Positions 23,145 to 34,200 of a stretch of DNA of 64,000 bases are shown one piece after another (within the stretch, counting starts at the first letter, position 1; each line of letters begins with the position of its first letter). Source of the stretch: Siphonodentalium dalli (Eukaryota > Mollusca > Scaphopoda > Gadilida > Siphonodentaliidae); assembly GCA_032622095.1 (NCBI GenBank), contig CP136068.1, forward strand, positions 124,069,989 through 124,133,988, read 5' to 3'. The notes under the pieces are model-generated. The model searched no databases, had not been told where the DNA came from, and saw only the letters and a list, made by a program, of their open reading frames with translations. The position numbers and the translations under genes were made by a program.

Positions 23145-23536
23145 CCCTTTACCCAACAGAAGGGCCCTGTGCCAATGCATTCTCTTATATATGCGAGTCG
23201 ACCATAGGTCGCCTCGCATATATAAGAGAATGCATTGGCTTAACACATTACAAATTATAAAATTGTTAACGAATGTAAGAAAAAATGGTAAAAAGTGTTA
23301 AAAAAATATTTTTTTTAGGCCAATGCATTCTCTTATATATGCGAGGCGACCTATGGTCGACTCGCATATATAAGAGAATGCATTGGCACAGGGCATAACT
23401 GTAACTATCATAATGTGGTCAAGGAGCCGGTTCCAATGATATCCATATTTGTATGGTTTTATTGAGACAGACCGAAGATATTTTAGGCTGTTGAAGCTTT
23501 ATTTGGCCGGTTTTGGCCGGTTTGTTGGGTAAAGGG
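23145..23536. mobile_element. piggyBac-like MITE with two 69-nt hairpins (copy A)
   Basis: 392 bp flanked by TTAA on both sides (23141-23144 and 23537-23540), with TIRs CCCTTTACCCAACA. TTAA duplication plus CCCTT ends is the piggyBac signature. Inside are two near-perfect 69-nt hairpins (23171-23239 and 23319-23387) that are reverse complements of each other; each stem starts gccaatgcattctcttatat. No coding capacity. Confidence 0.85.
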
Positions 23537-24369
23537 TTAAAAATAAAATAAGGTTTAAAACTTAGCTAGAGCCAAACACTGCGAAAATGACAACTTTAGA
23601 AAAAATAACCGTACTTTTTCATTACGGCATTAGTTTTCCCTACCCGCATCATAGCAATTCAGCAGGACCACCAGCATCATAGCATATAAGCAGGACCATT
23701 TGACCAGGGTGAATCAGGTTATCTCAAATACATATAACCCCAATTATACATGATTCGAGATTTGGACGGAATATTATTATGTGTGTTGTCTTTAAAGGGA
23801 TGCTGTACTCAAATGTTGTTGTTGGTTTCTTTAGTCTCTCTGTTGTAGAATAAGGTAACCAGATTTCCATTATTTGAAAGTCTTTTGAGTACTAAGTATT
23901 GTTACGGATGGCAGATTAGCCGGAATGCGAAAATACCAATTGCCTTTGTCGAGTAATTTTCGGACAGTTTTCAAGCAAATGTATTAAATAAATATTATAT
24001 TATGCATACTAGTCCCATATACTCATTAAGTCATTGTATAGTCACTAGTCAGTGAATGGCTTGAGTTTACGTCCCTTATCAACATAATTTTTTACACGAT
24101 CATGTGTGGCACGCTTTGCCCAATCCACTATCCGTGAATTATTTTGATTACGTCTTGTACACGGGAATTCGTAATTTAAATTGTGACTCCAGCCATAATT
24201 AAAATTTATATCAAATTATTAACTTTGATTTTAAGATAACCTATTAACCTGGACGTTTACAGAATACATCTTCGACTCAAATTACTTAGTTTTATATATA
24301 TTATCGCTTTTAGATCGTTGTTATCACCGCGCGGGAATTTATTGAAATTGGCGTACAGTACCCCTTTGA

Positions 24370-24762
24370 CCCTTTCAGTGCCAGGGGCCGATCTCATCGG
24401 CCCTAATTTACGGTCCGTAAAATCGGCCCTAAAAAATTTGCTTAAGCATGCTATAGCGAATTTAAAATCAAACTGGATAAAACCTTAGGGGCAAAACTAT
24501 CACCAAGTATTCATAGTAATAATTTTGATGCCCATGAAAAACGTAAGATTCCCTGGCACTAAACCTACAAAATAAGTCTGTTAAAGAATATAAGAAAAAA
24601 TTATTAAAATTGTAAAAAATAATAACAAATGATGAAAAATTGTTTGTCCAATGCATTCTCTTATATATGCGAGGCGACCTATGGTCGACTCGCATATATG
24701 AGAGAATGCATTGGCACAGGGTATATGGGTTGATACAAAAATCGGACCTGGCACTGAAAGGG
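24370..24762. mobile_element. piggyBac-like MITE, variant TIR, one hairpin (copy C)
   Basis: 393 bp between TTGA (24366-24369) and TTAA (24763-24766), with TIRs CCCTTTCAGTGCCAGG. It contains one copy of the same 69-nt hairpin (about 24650-24716, with small changes), although its termini differ from the 392-bp type. The hairpin core therefore appears with two different sets of TIRs. Confidence 0.75.
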
Positions 24763-24781
24763 TTAAAGAAAATACTGGACC

Positions 24782-25330
24782 CACTGTGTAGGAACTGTTA
24801 CATCGGAAGTCGTTCTATCGCCGGTATTGTGATGGTTCTTGCCTGATTTGTTACGGTTCCTTCTGATTGGAAATAATCATTTTTGTGACAAAATCACGCA
24901 TAATTATAGATATCTTGAATATATTATACTTTCCTGAATGAACAGAGGCTGCAGAAATGCCGTGTTATCGAAACCTGAACTCTAGACCACAATTAACTCG
25001 GTATTAGCGAGTTAACGCGTAAATATTAACATGTTATCACTGAAAATCAAACCACGTGGACGCAATTTCTTTGTTTTTCGTGGCGTATAAAATATGAAAC
25101 GCATTCTGAACTGACTATACAGTATACCCGTTATATTCTTCTGTAAAATAGCTGAGAAAGTATCCCGATAATTGGGAGCTGTGGCTTCGTAATCAACATG
25201 GGTGCGTGTTACGGTTCTATTTCAAACCAATCATGGCTGTTACGGTTCTGTACATGAGATTTATTCGAACGATTTCTGCACTTTGGTCCGAAAATCGTCT
25301 TGTGTATCTGACATTTTCACAATGTATAAA
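24782..25330 (+). repeat. Partial copy of the CACTGTGTAGG element
   Basis: Begins CACTGTGTAGGAACTGTTAC and is colinear with 28424-28970 ('gttctatcgccggtattgtgatggttc', 'caaaatcacgcataattata', 'tcactgaaaatcaa.cc'). At about 25330 it enters one arm of a large inverted repeat. No matching right terminus was found nearby. Confidence 0.7.
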
Positions 25331-25800
25331 CCGTACAAACATTAAATCGGAAGTTGTTTTCGAAAAGACAAAAAAAGCTATTTTTAGAACGTAAATGTGA
25401 CAGGAATATCACAACAACACCACAAAATCCAGGTTTCAGACGGACACACGGTTGCACCACATCTATTAACGTAATTATAAATTGTATATACACATTTGCC
25501 TATCGTAAGCGGGGGCCATTTGAGCGAAGGACTCTGTTTAATAGATAAAAGCGGCCTTTGATCACTTCAGAAAAAAAAATTCTCGCAAAAATTCCCTCTT
25601 CAAATGTCATTTTAACACATATCCAGCATCTGTCGGAAACCCCACTATATTGCAACGGAAAGGCCGCTATGCGTGCAACATATATGGACATGCCCTTGGC
25701 TCGAGTGTATTCACAATTTAAAAGTAGAGAGTATTTATTTGGACACCCCAGTCGTCAGTCTATGTACGCCTAGTTGTGTACGACGACAATACTAGTTGCG
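25330..25800 (+). repeat. Left arm of a large inverted repeat (partner 27420-27920)
   Basis: The reverse complement aligns with 27420-27920: 'gtacggtttata', 'aacttccgattta', 'acgttctaaaaatagc', 'tcagacgggcacacgg', 'cgctcaaatggcccccgc', 'tgacatttgaagag', 'ggcatgtccatatatgt', 'agtctatgtacgcctag'. Spacer about 1.6 kb. The same protein-like frame is open in both arms (25500-25691 minus, 27541-27727 plus). Confidence 0.8.
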
Positions 25801-26424
25801 ATGTTATACAGGAATCGTACAGTAATGATATGTTCCTTTCGACCCACTTAAACATAAATATGTCTTCGAAATGTCACGTCATTGAACTTAATAAAATAGA
25901 CTCTGCCTGTATCAAACAAGGTATTCCGATACTATTTAGCTACTTTTATTCGACTCCGCATGTAACAAAACTGTATTTGGGGGTTGAGGAAATATGTTGT
26001 ATTCTGTGGTGAAATTGTGTATAGGTCAGGGGTGGGGTCTGCAATTGTTTTCCGAGCACTAGGCGGGGCGGTGGTTGGTTCTGCAGCCCTGCTTACACAT
26101 TTTTCCTGGCCTTGTAAATTATTTCCTAGAGTCATTTTTCCGCAAAATAATGGGACAGAAGGTTCTCAGAATGCTTCTATTATGTAATATGTATGCACTT
26201 AACCCTTGGTAGGGGGTTTGAATTCACCAGCAGTTAATACTGAGGAATGACACCAAGGGGTAATAAAAAATGTCAGCTTGCTAAATGCTCAAGGATCTAT
26301 CAATGCACATTGGCATGGAAAGGTTCATATTTAAATAGTTCTATTAAAATCATTTATTCAACCTGGTGTAAATGAAAGCATAACACAATAATAGATTCTT
26401 CAAATAAATCTAAACTCTTCACGT

Positions 26425-26789
26425 AAAGGTACGCAATCCGATTCGATGGTACCCATATCATCAGATTCCAACAACATTTTTTTTTGGAAATGCCGCTTCA
26501 GTATAAAATTGCCCAAAACATGTTATTGTCAAATATCTGACACAAAAAAGTAACTTGTTTTTCGAGTTATCCATCTTCATCCGCAATTTGTTCAGAGAAG
26601 TCTTCTCATCGACTATTTACTGGGCCACCTAAAATTAAAATAATATAATTCAAACATCGAGATCTGATCACTCTGAGCTTTGATGGCCCGGTCGGTTCCG
26701 CGACTCGAATCAAATATCTTTTACCGCCGATGCCACGGAAATAGTAATTTGCGCAGATTTGCGAGCGACATTTCGGATTGAGTACTTTT
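26425..26789. mobile_element. AGGTACTCAA-family MITE (copy 3)
   Basis: Left end AAAGGTACGCAATCCGATTC, right end 'cggattgagtactttt' with TTAA. Shares 'gactcgaatcaaatatcttttaccgccgatgcc' with the other copies. It lies in the spacer of the 25.3/27.9 kb inverted repeat. Confidence 0.65.
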
Positions 26790-26869
26790 AACTCTTCAAA
26801 TAAAAATAGACTATTAAAAAACTGTAATAAAATAAAACAAATGTGGTGCCTTCGATTTTTTCCCAAATT

Positions 26870-27115
26870 TTGTAAAATAAATGGCTGCAATTTTGGCCAT
26901 CTTGGATTTCACTCTTTGTATGACCAAATCCGTAAGCACGCCTTACAGGTCACATTTCTCATCCAATCGTCACCGAACTCGATATGGATCTTCGACGTGA
27001 CCTCTAGATGGGAGCCTCCATTGTTCCGCAAATTTTTTTTAAAACAAACATGGGCACCTGAAGCCATCTTGGATTTTAAATGTCAATCCATCAGCATACC
27101 GGACAGCCCACATTT
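26870..27115 (-). repeat. Inverted fragment of the 18.4-20.3 kb satellite-like block
   Basis: Contains the reverse complements of that block's landmarks: 'ggccatcttggattt', 'actctttgtatgaccaaatcc', 'gtgacctctagatgggagcc', 'cgcaaattt', 'gccatcttggattttaaatg'. Confidence 0.7.
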
Positions 27116-27419
27116 ATTGGAGAACTATTTTGAAACTTTACAGTGTTGTTAGTATATAAAAGTATGAATGCTTCTATAATCATGATACGGAACATTGATA
27201 AGAAAAGATAGATCAGGAAAATTGAGTAAAATAGTGATTTGAAACAGTTTGGATGGGGTGGCTCCCTATCCCAGATTCGGAAAACGGACATGGAGCTGAA
27301 CAGTACCTTTCTCTTGTGATTGAAGGTTAATAATGACCATCGGGAGGCCGAGCATCTCTAACATCGAAACCTAATTCATGGGTTCGTCTTTGCACATAAA
27401 TCCCATCATCACAACTTGG

Positions 27420-27920
27420 CGTACATATTTTTGGCAACTAGTGATCACAAACTTAAACAACTAGGCGTACATAGACTGAGAGCGATGTGTCCAAATCAAT
27501 ACTATCTACGTTCAAATTGTGAATACACTCGAGCCAAGGGCATGTCCATATATGTTACACACGTAAAGGCCTTTCCGTTGCTATATAGTGGGATTTCCGA
27601 CAGATGCTGGATATGTGTTAAAATGACATTTGAAGAGGGGATTTTTGAGAGAAAATTATTTTCTGAAGTGATCAAAGGCCGTTTTTATCTATTAAACAGA
27701 GTCCTTCGCTCAAATGGCCCCCGCTGACGATAGGCAAATGTGTATATACAATTTATAATTACGTTAATAGATGTGGTGCAACCGTGTGCCCGTCTGAAAC
27801 CTGGATTGTGTGGTGCTGTTGTCATATTTATGTCACATTTACGTTCTAAAAATAGCATTTTTCGTCTTTTCGAAGACAACTTCCGATTTAATGTTTGTAC
27901 GGTTTATACACTGTGATTTT
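27420..27920 (-). repeat. Right arm of the large inverted repeat (partner 25330-25800)
   Basis: It matches the left arm in inverse orientation. From 27880 to about 28100 it continues into sequence colinear with 28960-29190, so it is attached to a second partial copy of the CACTGTGTAGG element. Confidence 0.78.
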
Positions 27921-28423
27921 AAACCAGATATTGACTGTAGCTTATGTAATTTGCATAATAGAACAGATATATTAAGAAATAACACAATAGATACCTGATA
28001 CGGGAGATTAAGTGACATTAATTGGCAGAAATAAAATATTGAAAGTTCCGATGAATAGAGTATCATAATCATGCCCGCCTATATAACTGACCAATGGAAA
28101 TATATATCTACTCTCAGGAGAATATAAGATATAAGAATATAAGATATTCATTTACTTAATCTGGGCATTATTGAAAGATCCAGGTGTGACAATATTTCAA
28201 TGCCAGTGCCATCATATTTCCTCCTCTGAAGTCCGCCGGAGGGACATTTACACATGTTTGTCGCCCAGACATGAATATAACTTATGAAATCACGTTCAAC
28301 TAAATCATTGATAGGTTATGACGTGATTTGAGTGGTGGGGGACTTGGGGATGGGTGCTTAATTGGTGTCTACCCCCAACTTTGATCAATATGTTCAACAG
28401 TTACACATTTCTTATCTTACAAT

Positions 28424-30875
28424 CACTGTGTAGGGACTGTTACATCGGACGTCGTTCTATCACCGGTATTGTGATGGTTCGTGACTGATTTGTTACGGTT
28501 CCTTATGATTAAAAATTATCATTTTCGGGACAAAATCACGCATAATTATATATATATCTTAAATACATTAAACTTTCTTGAACGAACATAGGCTGCATAA
28601 GTGTCGTTATACCTAAACCTGAACTTTAGATCACAATTAGCCCGGATATAGCGAGTTAACGTGTAATTATCAACATGTAATCACTGAAAATCAAGCCTTG
28701 TAAACGTAATGTCTTTGTTTTCGGTAGCATACCGTCTGTGAAACGTATTCTGAAGACGAACACTGAGTATACATTGTACCTGTGTTATTCTTCTGTAAAA
28801 TAGCTGAGGAAATATCCCGATGTGTGTCGGTAATTTGGAGCATTAGCCACCTAATCACAACTTTTATGAGTGTTACGGTTCTATTCCAAGGTAATCACGG
28901 CTGTGACGGTTCTTTACATGATATTTATTCGAACGATATCTGCACTTTGGGATCATTTAGTTGTGTGTAACAAACGTTTTAAACCCGATAATGGATGCAG
29001 CGGATGTTACCTACATAATCCAACAAGTGTATTAATAAAAAATAGTATAGCTATCTATTATAACAGAATATTAAGTGGCATTACCTTCACTTCGAGTGGC
29101 AGATACAACATATTGAAAGTCATGTTGGGTATAGGAGCATATATAATCGTGCACGCCCGCATAATTGACCCAATGAAATTAGACAACTACTGTCATGATA
29201 TTCTATTAATTTAAATGGACATGGCTCATTCGAGCTTCCAAATTTTGTCAAAGTAATTTCTAAGGATGTATAAGATTGGTTGCAAATACAAGAAATGTTG
29301 ATAAGTATATATACCGGCCTCATATGTTCTGAGAAATACATACTGTGGTCAGAAACCTATTTTTTTTCGTACAGAAGTGAAACAAATGCTCTTTATTTCT
29401 ACCATATCAAGAATAGACTAACACGGAACGCCCTTTTCTGTTCCATGTCGTGCAAACATCGGGTTCAAAGTTGAATTTTTCATGACTCAAATGTGTCTTT
29501 CTGTGACATTATTATACTGCTCATAGAAAGGTATTTCAAGTGTTTATCGAGCTATTTCTATATCGGGAAAATTTAAAAAGCGACTATTTTTACGCGTATT
29601 TTGGAGCGCAAACCACCAAGTGACTTTATTTGATAAATGAAGGTCTGTGGTTGAAAGTTCCATGTGGGATATGTGTTCAATTCTAGCCAGGGTTGGTGTG
29701 ATTACATGCCAATGTAATCGATTACGATTACAATTACTTTTGATTTACGTGATTACGATTATTGATTACATTTTTTTCAAATGTAATTGATTACGATTAC
29801 AATTACTTTAGTAAAATGTAACTGATTACCTTTCGATTACATCTTATTACAATTTTTAGTTTCCAACAATTTTGATCCCATAGGAATAAATAATGAAATA
29901 AATAAAATTAAAATATCAAATGTTATTTAATAACAAACAAAAACTATATAATACGTAAACAAGGAACGACTGAACAAATAAAACAACCAAGCAATAAGCA
30001 CATAACCTTTTTACATTAATGTGTGATGTTTTGTCATGGAGTTGTGCACCAACATAGTGGGAATAGACCATGTTTTATGTGTATTTATTTAATTTTATTA
30101 AATATAGTTTTCATTTCGCTCGAACCATCCAAAATATCATCGAGTGAAATGTTAATACGCTCGTATATGCTTAGCTCCTAATTTGTATACGAAGCATTTA
30201 TATAAATAACCCAAATTGCACAAGTAAGCCCAAAATAGAGTTAAAACGAACTTAATTACAAACTATATACCGGTACACGGACCGGCTAAATCGACTCGCA
30301 ATCACTTTATCGTTCATACTGCCTCAAGGTGAAATGACAACTGTGGACAAAATGAAATTAAAACATGTGTCCATAAGACACCATAACCCCCCCCCCCCCC
30401 CCAATCCAAATTCAGTTGACCGCCGTCAATTTTGGATCGGTGGGTTTTGTAGTGACTCTTTAAGGCGTCTTGGGGGGAACTTACAGCACCCTTTGTTTGA
30501 CCTTAATATATAAAGGAACCGAGAAATGGCATGGGTCACCTATATGAACCCCTCTGCATGGGCGGCGGCCATGTTCGAATAAGGAATGGAAGTCACGTGG
30601 TTCGTATAAGTTTAATACCAGCTGAAAACAGTTTTCGTCGTTGTTATTACTCGCACAATAGGATTTTCATTATGTTTACGTTATTTGGTACCATAGATTA
30701 TGAGGGGAATGGAAAACTAATCGAATTGTCACCTAGATGGCTCAAACGTTGCGTTTAACTGTCAAACACTCGCGAAAATGTATAATTTGGATCATCAGGA
30801 ACCGTCACAAATCAGTCAAGAACCATCACAAATCGGCGATAGAACGATTTTCGATGTAACAGTTCCTACACAGTG
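28424..30875. mobile_element. 2.45-kb element with CACTGTGTAGG terminal inverted repeats
   Basis: The left end CACTGTGTAGGGACTGTTAC and the right end (complement CACTGTGTAGGAACTGTTAC) match over about 85 bp, including 'tcgttctatc.ccg...tgtgatggttc.tgactgattt'. Flanks do not show a clear duplication (aat / act). The interior holds no recognisable transposase. CACTG termini recall CACTA/EnSpm elements, but that is weak. The element ends 300 bp upstream of the CTLD gene start. Confidence 0.7.
29690..29870. repeat. GATTAC-rich simple-sequence segment
   Basis: Dense runs of '(c)gattacaattac', 'taatcgattacg' and 'attgattac'. Similar TAATCGATTAC-rich ends are common in non-autonomous DNA transposons of animals. 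No boundaries are resolved. Confidence 0.6.
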
Positions 30876-31160
30876 ACTGGACCTGGACATTATATTGTAA
30901 ACAGTATACACTGAAACCTTTACACAGAGGCCTATGAAAAACAGTTACACACGTGTAAACTATGACATTCGCAACGAATAGCGATATGCCTCAAGTTTTG
31001 ATAGCAGTAATTCTAACTTTCTGATGATGCATAATCGTAGTCACCAATTGTAGTAAATTGGATCAGTGAACAGGCATTATGCCATTACATATAAACATAG
31101 TGTAATTTAAAAGATATATATACTGTATGTAGGGCGCTGTACTATACGTGCAACGGAGTA

Positions 31161-31182
31161 ATATATAACATCAACGGCCATG
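31161..31182 (+). promoter_or_regulatory. TATA-like stretch and strong Kozak start of the CTLD gene
   Basis: 'atatataaca' at 31161-31170 lies just upstream of the initiator context ACGGCCATGGAG (ATG 31180-31182). That context has a purine-poor -3 but GCC before ATG and G at +4, a favourable start. The TATA-like stretch is too close to be this ATG's core TATA box unless the 5' UTR is absent, so the real transcription start may be further left. Confidence 0.35.
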
Positions 31183-31234
31183 GAGCTCGTCGCAGCCTTC
31201 CTTCTCCTGATGTTCGTATCGGCGCGATCTGAAG
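31180..31234 (+). CDS. CTLD gene exon 1 (signal peptide)
   Basis: 55 bases encoding a hydrophobic signal peptide, with donor GAAG|GTATGT at 31234/31235. It ends after one base of a codon (phase 1); joined to exon 2 the split codon becomes Asp. Confidence 0.75.
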
Positions 31235-34200
31235 GTATGTGAAAGACTCCGGTAGGGTGATTAAATAGAAATGGGTGATAACATCGTTAAAAGTAGTTAC
31301 TTTAACAGATATTAAATCCAAACTGACAACACACACCGTCATTATTATATATTAATTAAATTCAGTGACTCTCGATGTCGAAATCATTTTCGTTACTTTA
31401 TCGTCGATAGTTGCGTACCGAATTGAGAAGTTAATATTTACCATTGAGCGTAGTTCAGATGATGTTTTCTATGGAATGGTATGGTAGATTTGCTTGAGAT
31501 TTTCGGCGATGTAGTAAAGTGCTACATTTCTCATGTTGGCATAGTGCCTTAATACTAATTTAACAGTTTAACGTACCCGAACAAGTCCATAATATGTCTT
31601 TAAGCTCACAGCTGAACCAGTCTGCTTCTACCAAAATTTGTATGTTAGTAATTGCATTATTTTGTATAATAGACTAAAAAGATACAAATAAGATTTGAGG
31701 ACAATTTCTTTAAACTAATTTAAACAAAAAACAATGTTTTTAAAGGCACGGGCGGCGTTCGTCGCAGAAATATTCATATTTGTTCAAATCGCCATCAACA
31801 GAAGGAATATTAAAATATATATAGTTTTGTTCATATGCCAAACATAATCAGCGCGTAAATAGTATATTGTCGTCAATACGTACGATTGTGTACGTAAACA
31901 AGAGCTTGTTCGTGTTACAGAAGTTGTGCTTCTGTTTACATAACACAGCGCAATTCTATTGGTTAATCACACACAAATGATATAAACGCTCTTTATTATT
32001 TCCATATCAGGAAAACAGTAACAAATAACGCTCTTTGTGTTTACCATTTCCGGATCTAAACAAAAGCCAGGTAACATAACGTTTTTTTTGCTTTTGTTTA
32101 CATAACAAAGGACAACAAATTTACAATAACGTACTGCTTATACCATATTTCTGATTGGTATCAGAACAAAGTAGGTCTATATTTGATTATTCTTTCTGTT
32201 TATGGCGGTTTTTGACGGAGGTGAATATTTTAACAGCATATACCCACCGCCAACACCGCCAGTATCTTTAAAATATGAATTTGTGAAAAGTGTCAATTTT
32301 GAAAAGTGTCAATTTTGAGACTTCGTGACTTTGAATTCCCCCCCCCCATCATTAATACTTACTAGCTCTGTGACTTATCATATACACAACACCATGTCTA
32401 AACACCAGGTTTAGACACCTGGATAGGCATATATGACATCCCGGTGTTTTAAAACGTGGTGCCTTAAACCCGGGTTTTTATACATCCTGTCGTGCTAAAC
32501 CCGGATTTTTAACATCATGGGACCTTAAAACCCGTTTTTAGTTATAAGTGGCGTGGCACTTAGTGGTGAGGTGTGGTGGACGTTGCACATTTGAGTAAAG
32601 TGTGCGCTATAAGTGAAGGTGGCACTTTTTTAGTGCATTGTGCGTTATAAGTTGGCGTGGCACTTTTTTTAGTGCAGTGTGCGTTATAAGGCAATTTTGA
32701 GTAAAGTGTGCGTTATAAGTGGGCATGGCGCTTTTTTAGTGCAATGTGCGTTATAAGTGGGCGTTGGCACTTTTTTAGTGCAGTTGTGCGTTATAATCGG
32801 GCGTGGCACTTTTGAGAAAAGTGTGCGTTATAGATGGGCGTGGCAGTTTTGAGTAAAGTGTGCGTTATAAGTGGGCGTGGCACTTTTTTATTCCAGTGCG
32901 TATTATAAAAGGGCGTGGTATTTTTTAGTAAAGTGTGCGTTATAAGTGGGCGTGGCACTTTTTAGTGCAGTGTGCGATATAAGTGGCAGGCACTTTTGGG
33001 TAAAGTGTGCGTTGTAAGTGGGCGTGGCACTTTTGAGTAAAGTGTGCGTTATAAGTGGGTGTGGCACTTTTTAGGGCAGTGTGCGTTATAAGTGGGCGTG
33101 GCACTTTTTTTAGTGCCCTGTGCGTTTCACATCACTTTAAGGTGTTGTTGAATAATTGTCGATAGAAACCAGCCTCTTAATTGTTCGCTGTTAAATGGTT
33201 GCAGGCGGATACTTGTATATATTTGCATATGTTATACAATGGGCGTGTTATGTATACAGGAGCGTGGGTGACATTTATTTAGCTGTTTTTGCATCAGGTG
33301 ATTTGCCGTGTCTTGAAAATAGAATTGTTTTTTCCTCATGTACTGTAACAGCAATGTTTACATAACAATGGTTTCGACATGCGAAATGTCATTATGGGAG
33401 CTATTAATAATGAAAATAAGAACAAATTCGATCTATATATCATGTACTTGTTGATGCCATGCAGTTGTTTTTATAAAACAAATGTATGTTATTATCCATC
33501 TCTTAACTGACACTATTTCTGATTGGACAAAAGCCACCACGTGATAATCCGGGAATGCTTTTTGTGATGCTACTGTGATAAACTGTATTTATAGTATATA
33601 GCAACTCTCCACCAATGGAGGACAAGCCATTTCAGACCAAAATTTGGACCAAAGGTAGAAAAATATGCTACTGTTGGTCTAAAAACAAATGGGAAATATT
33701 CTACATATATGTTGTATAAAATACTCCCTGTCTCTTATGACGCATCTCATCTTTAACAATCTTAAAGATGTCCCATATCCGATTTGACTTTCTATTGGCC
33801 TAGCACTTGTCGCGAAGGCCATTATAGGCCCATTTAATTTTTGAGTCACCGATTATTTTTTGTATTAGTGCCTTGATATACGGTTTAAAATAAAATCCCA
33901 GACATAAAATATGATTAAAATACCATAATTCATCAGCATTTGGAACGTATGTGTCTCAGAAGGTGCCCATAGCGTAATATAAAATAGCTGAAATCATATA
34001 GAAACATTTGCCCCGTTTCGCTCCAAGAATGCAACATAATTCAAAGTAAGATATAGAGTTATTCACCTTCCATTGAAAATAATTAACTTTGCAGAACAGT
34101 CTAGATGAATCTTAAAGGCACGTGAGGCCTTAGTTGTCGAAAATATTCATATTTGTTCCAATCACCGTAAACAGAAAAACATTAAAACGCATACAGTTTC

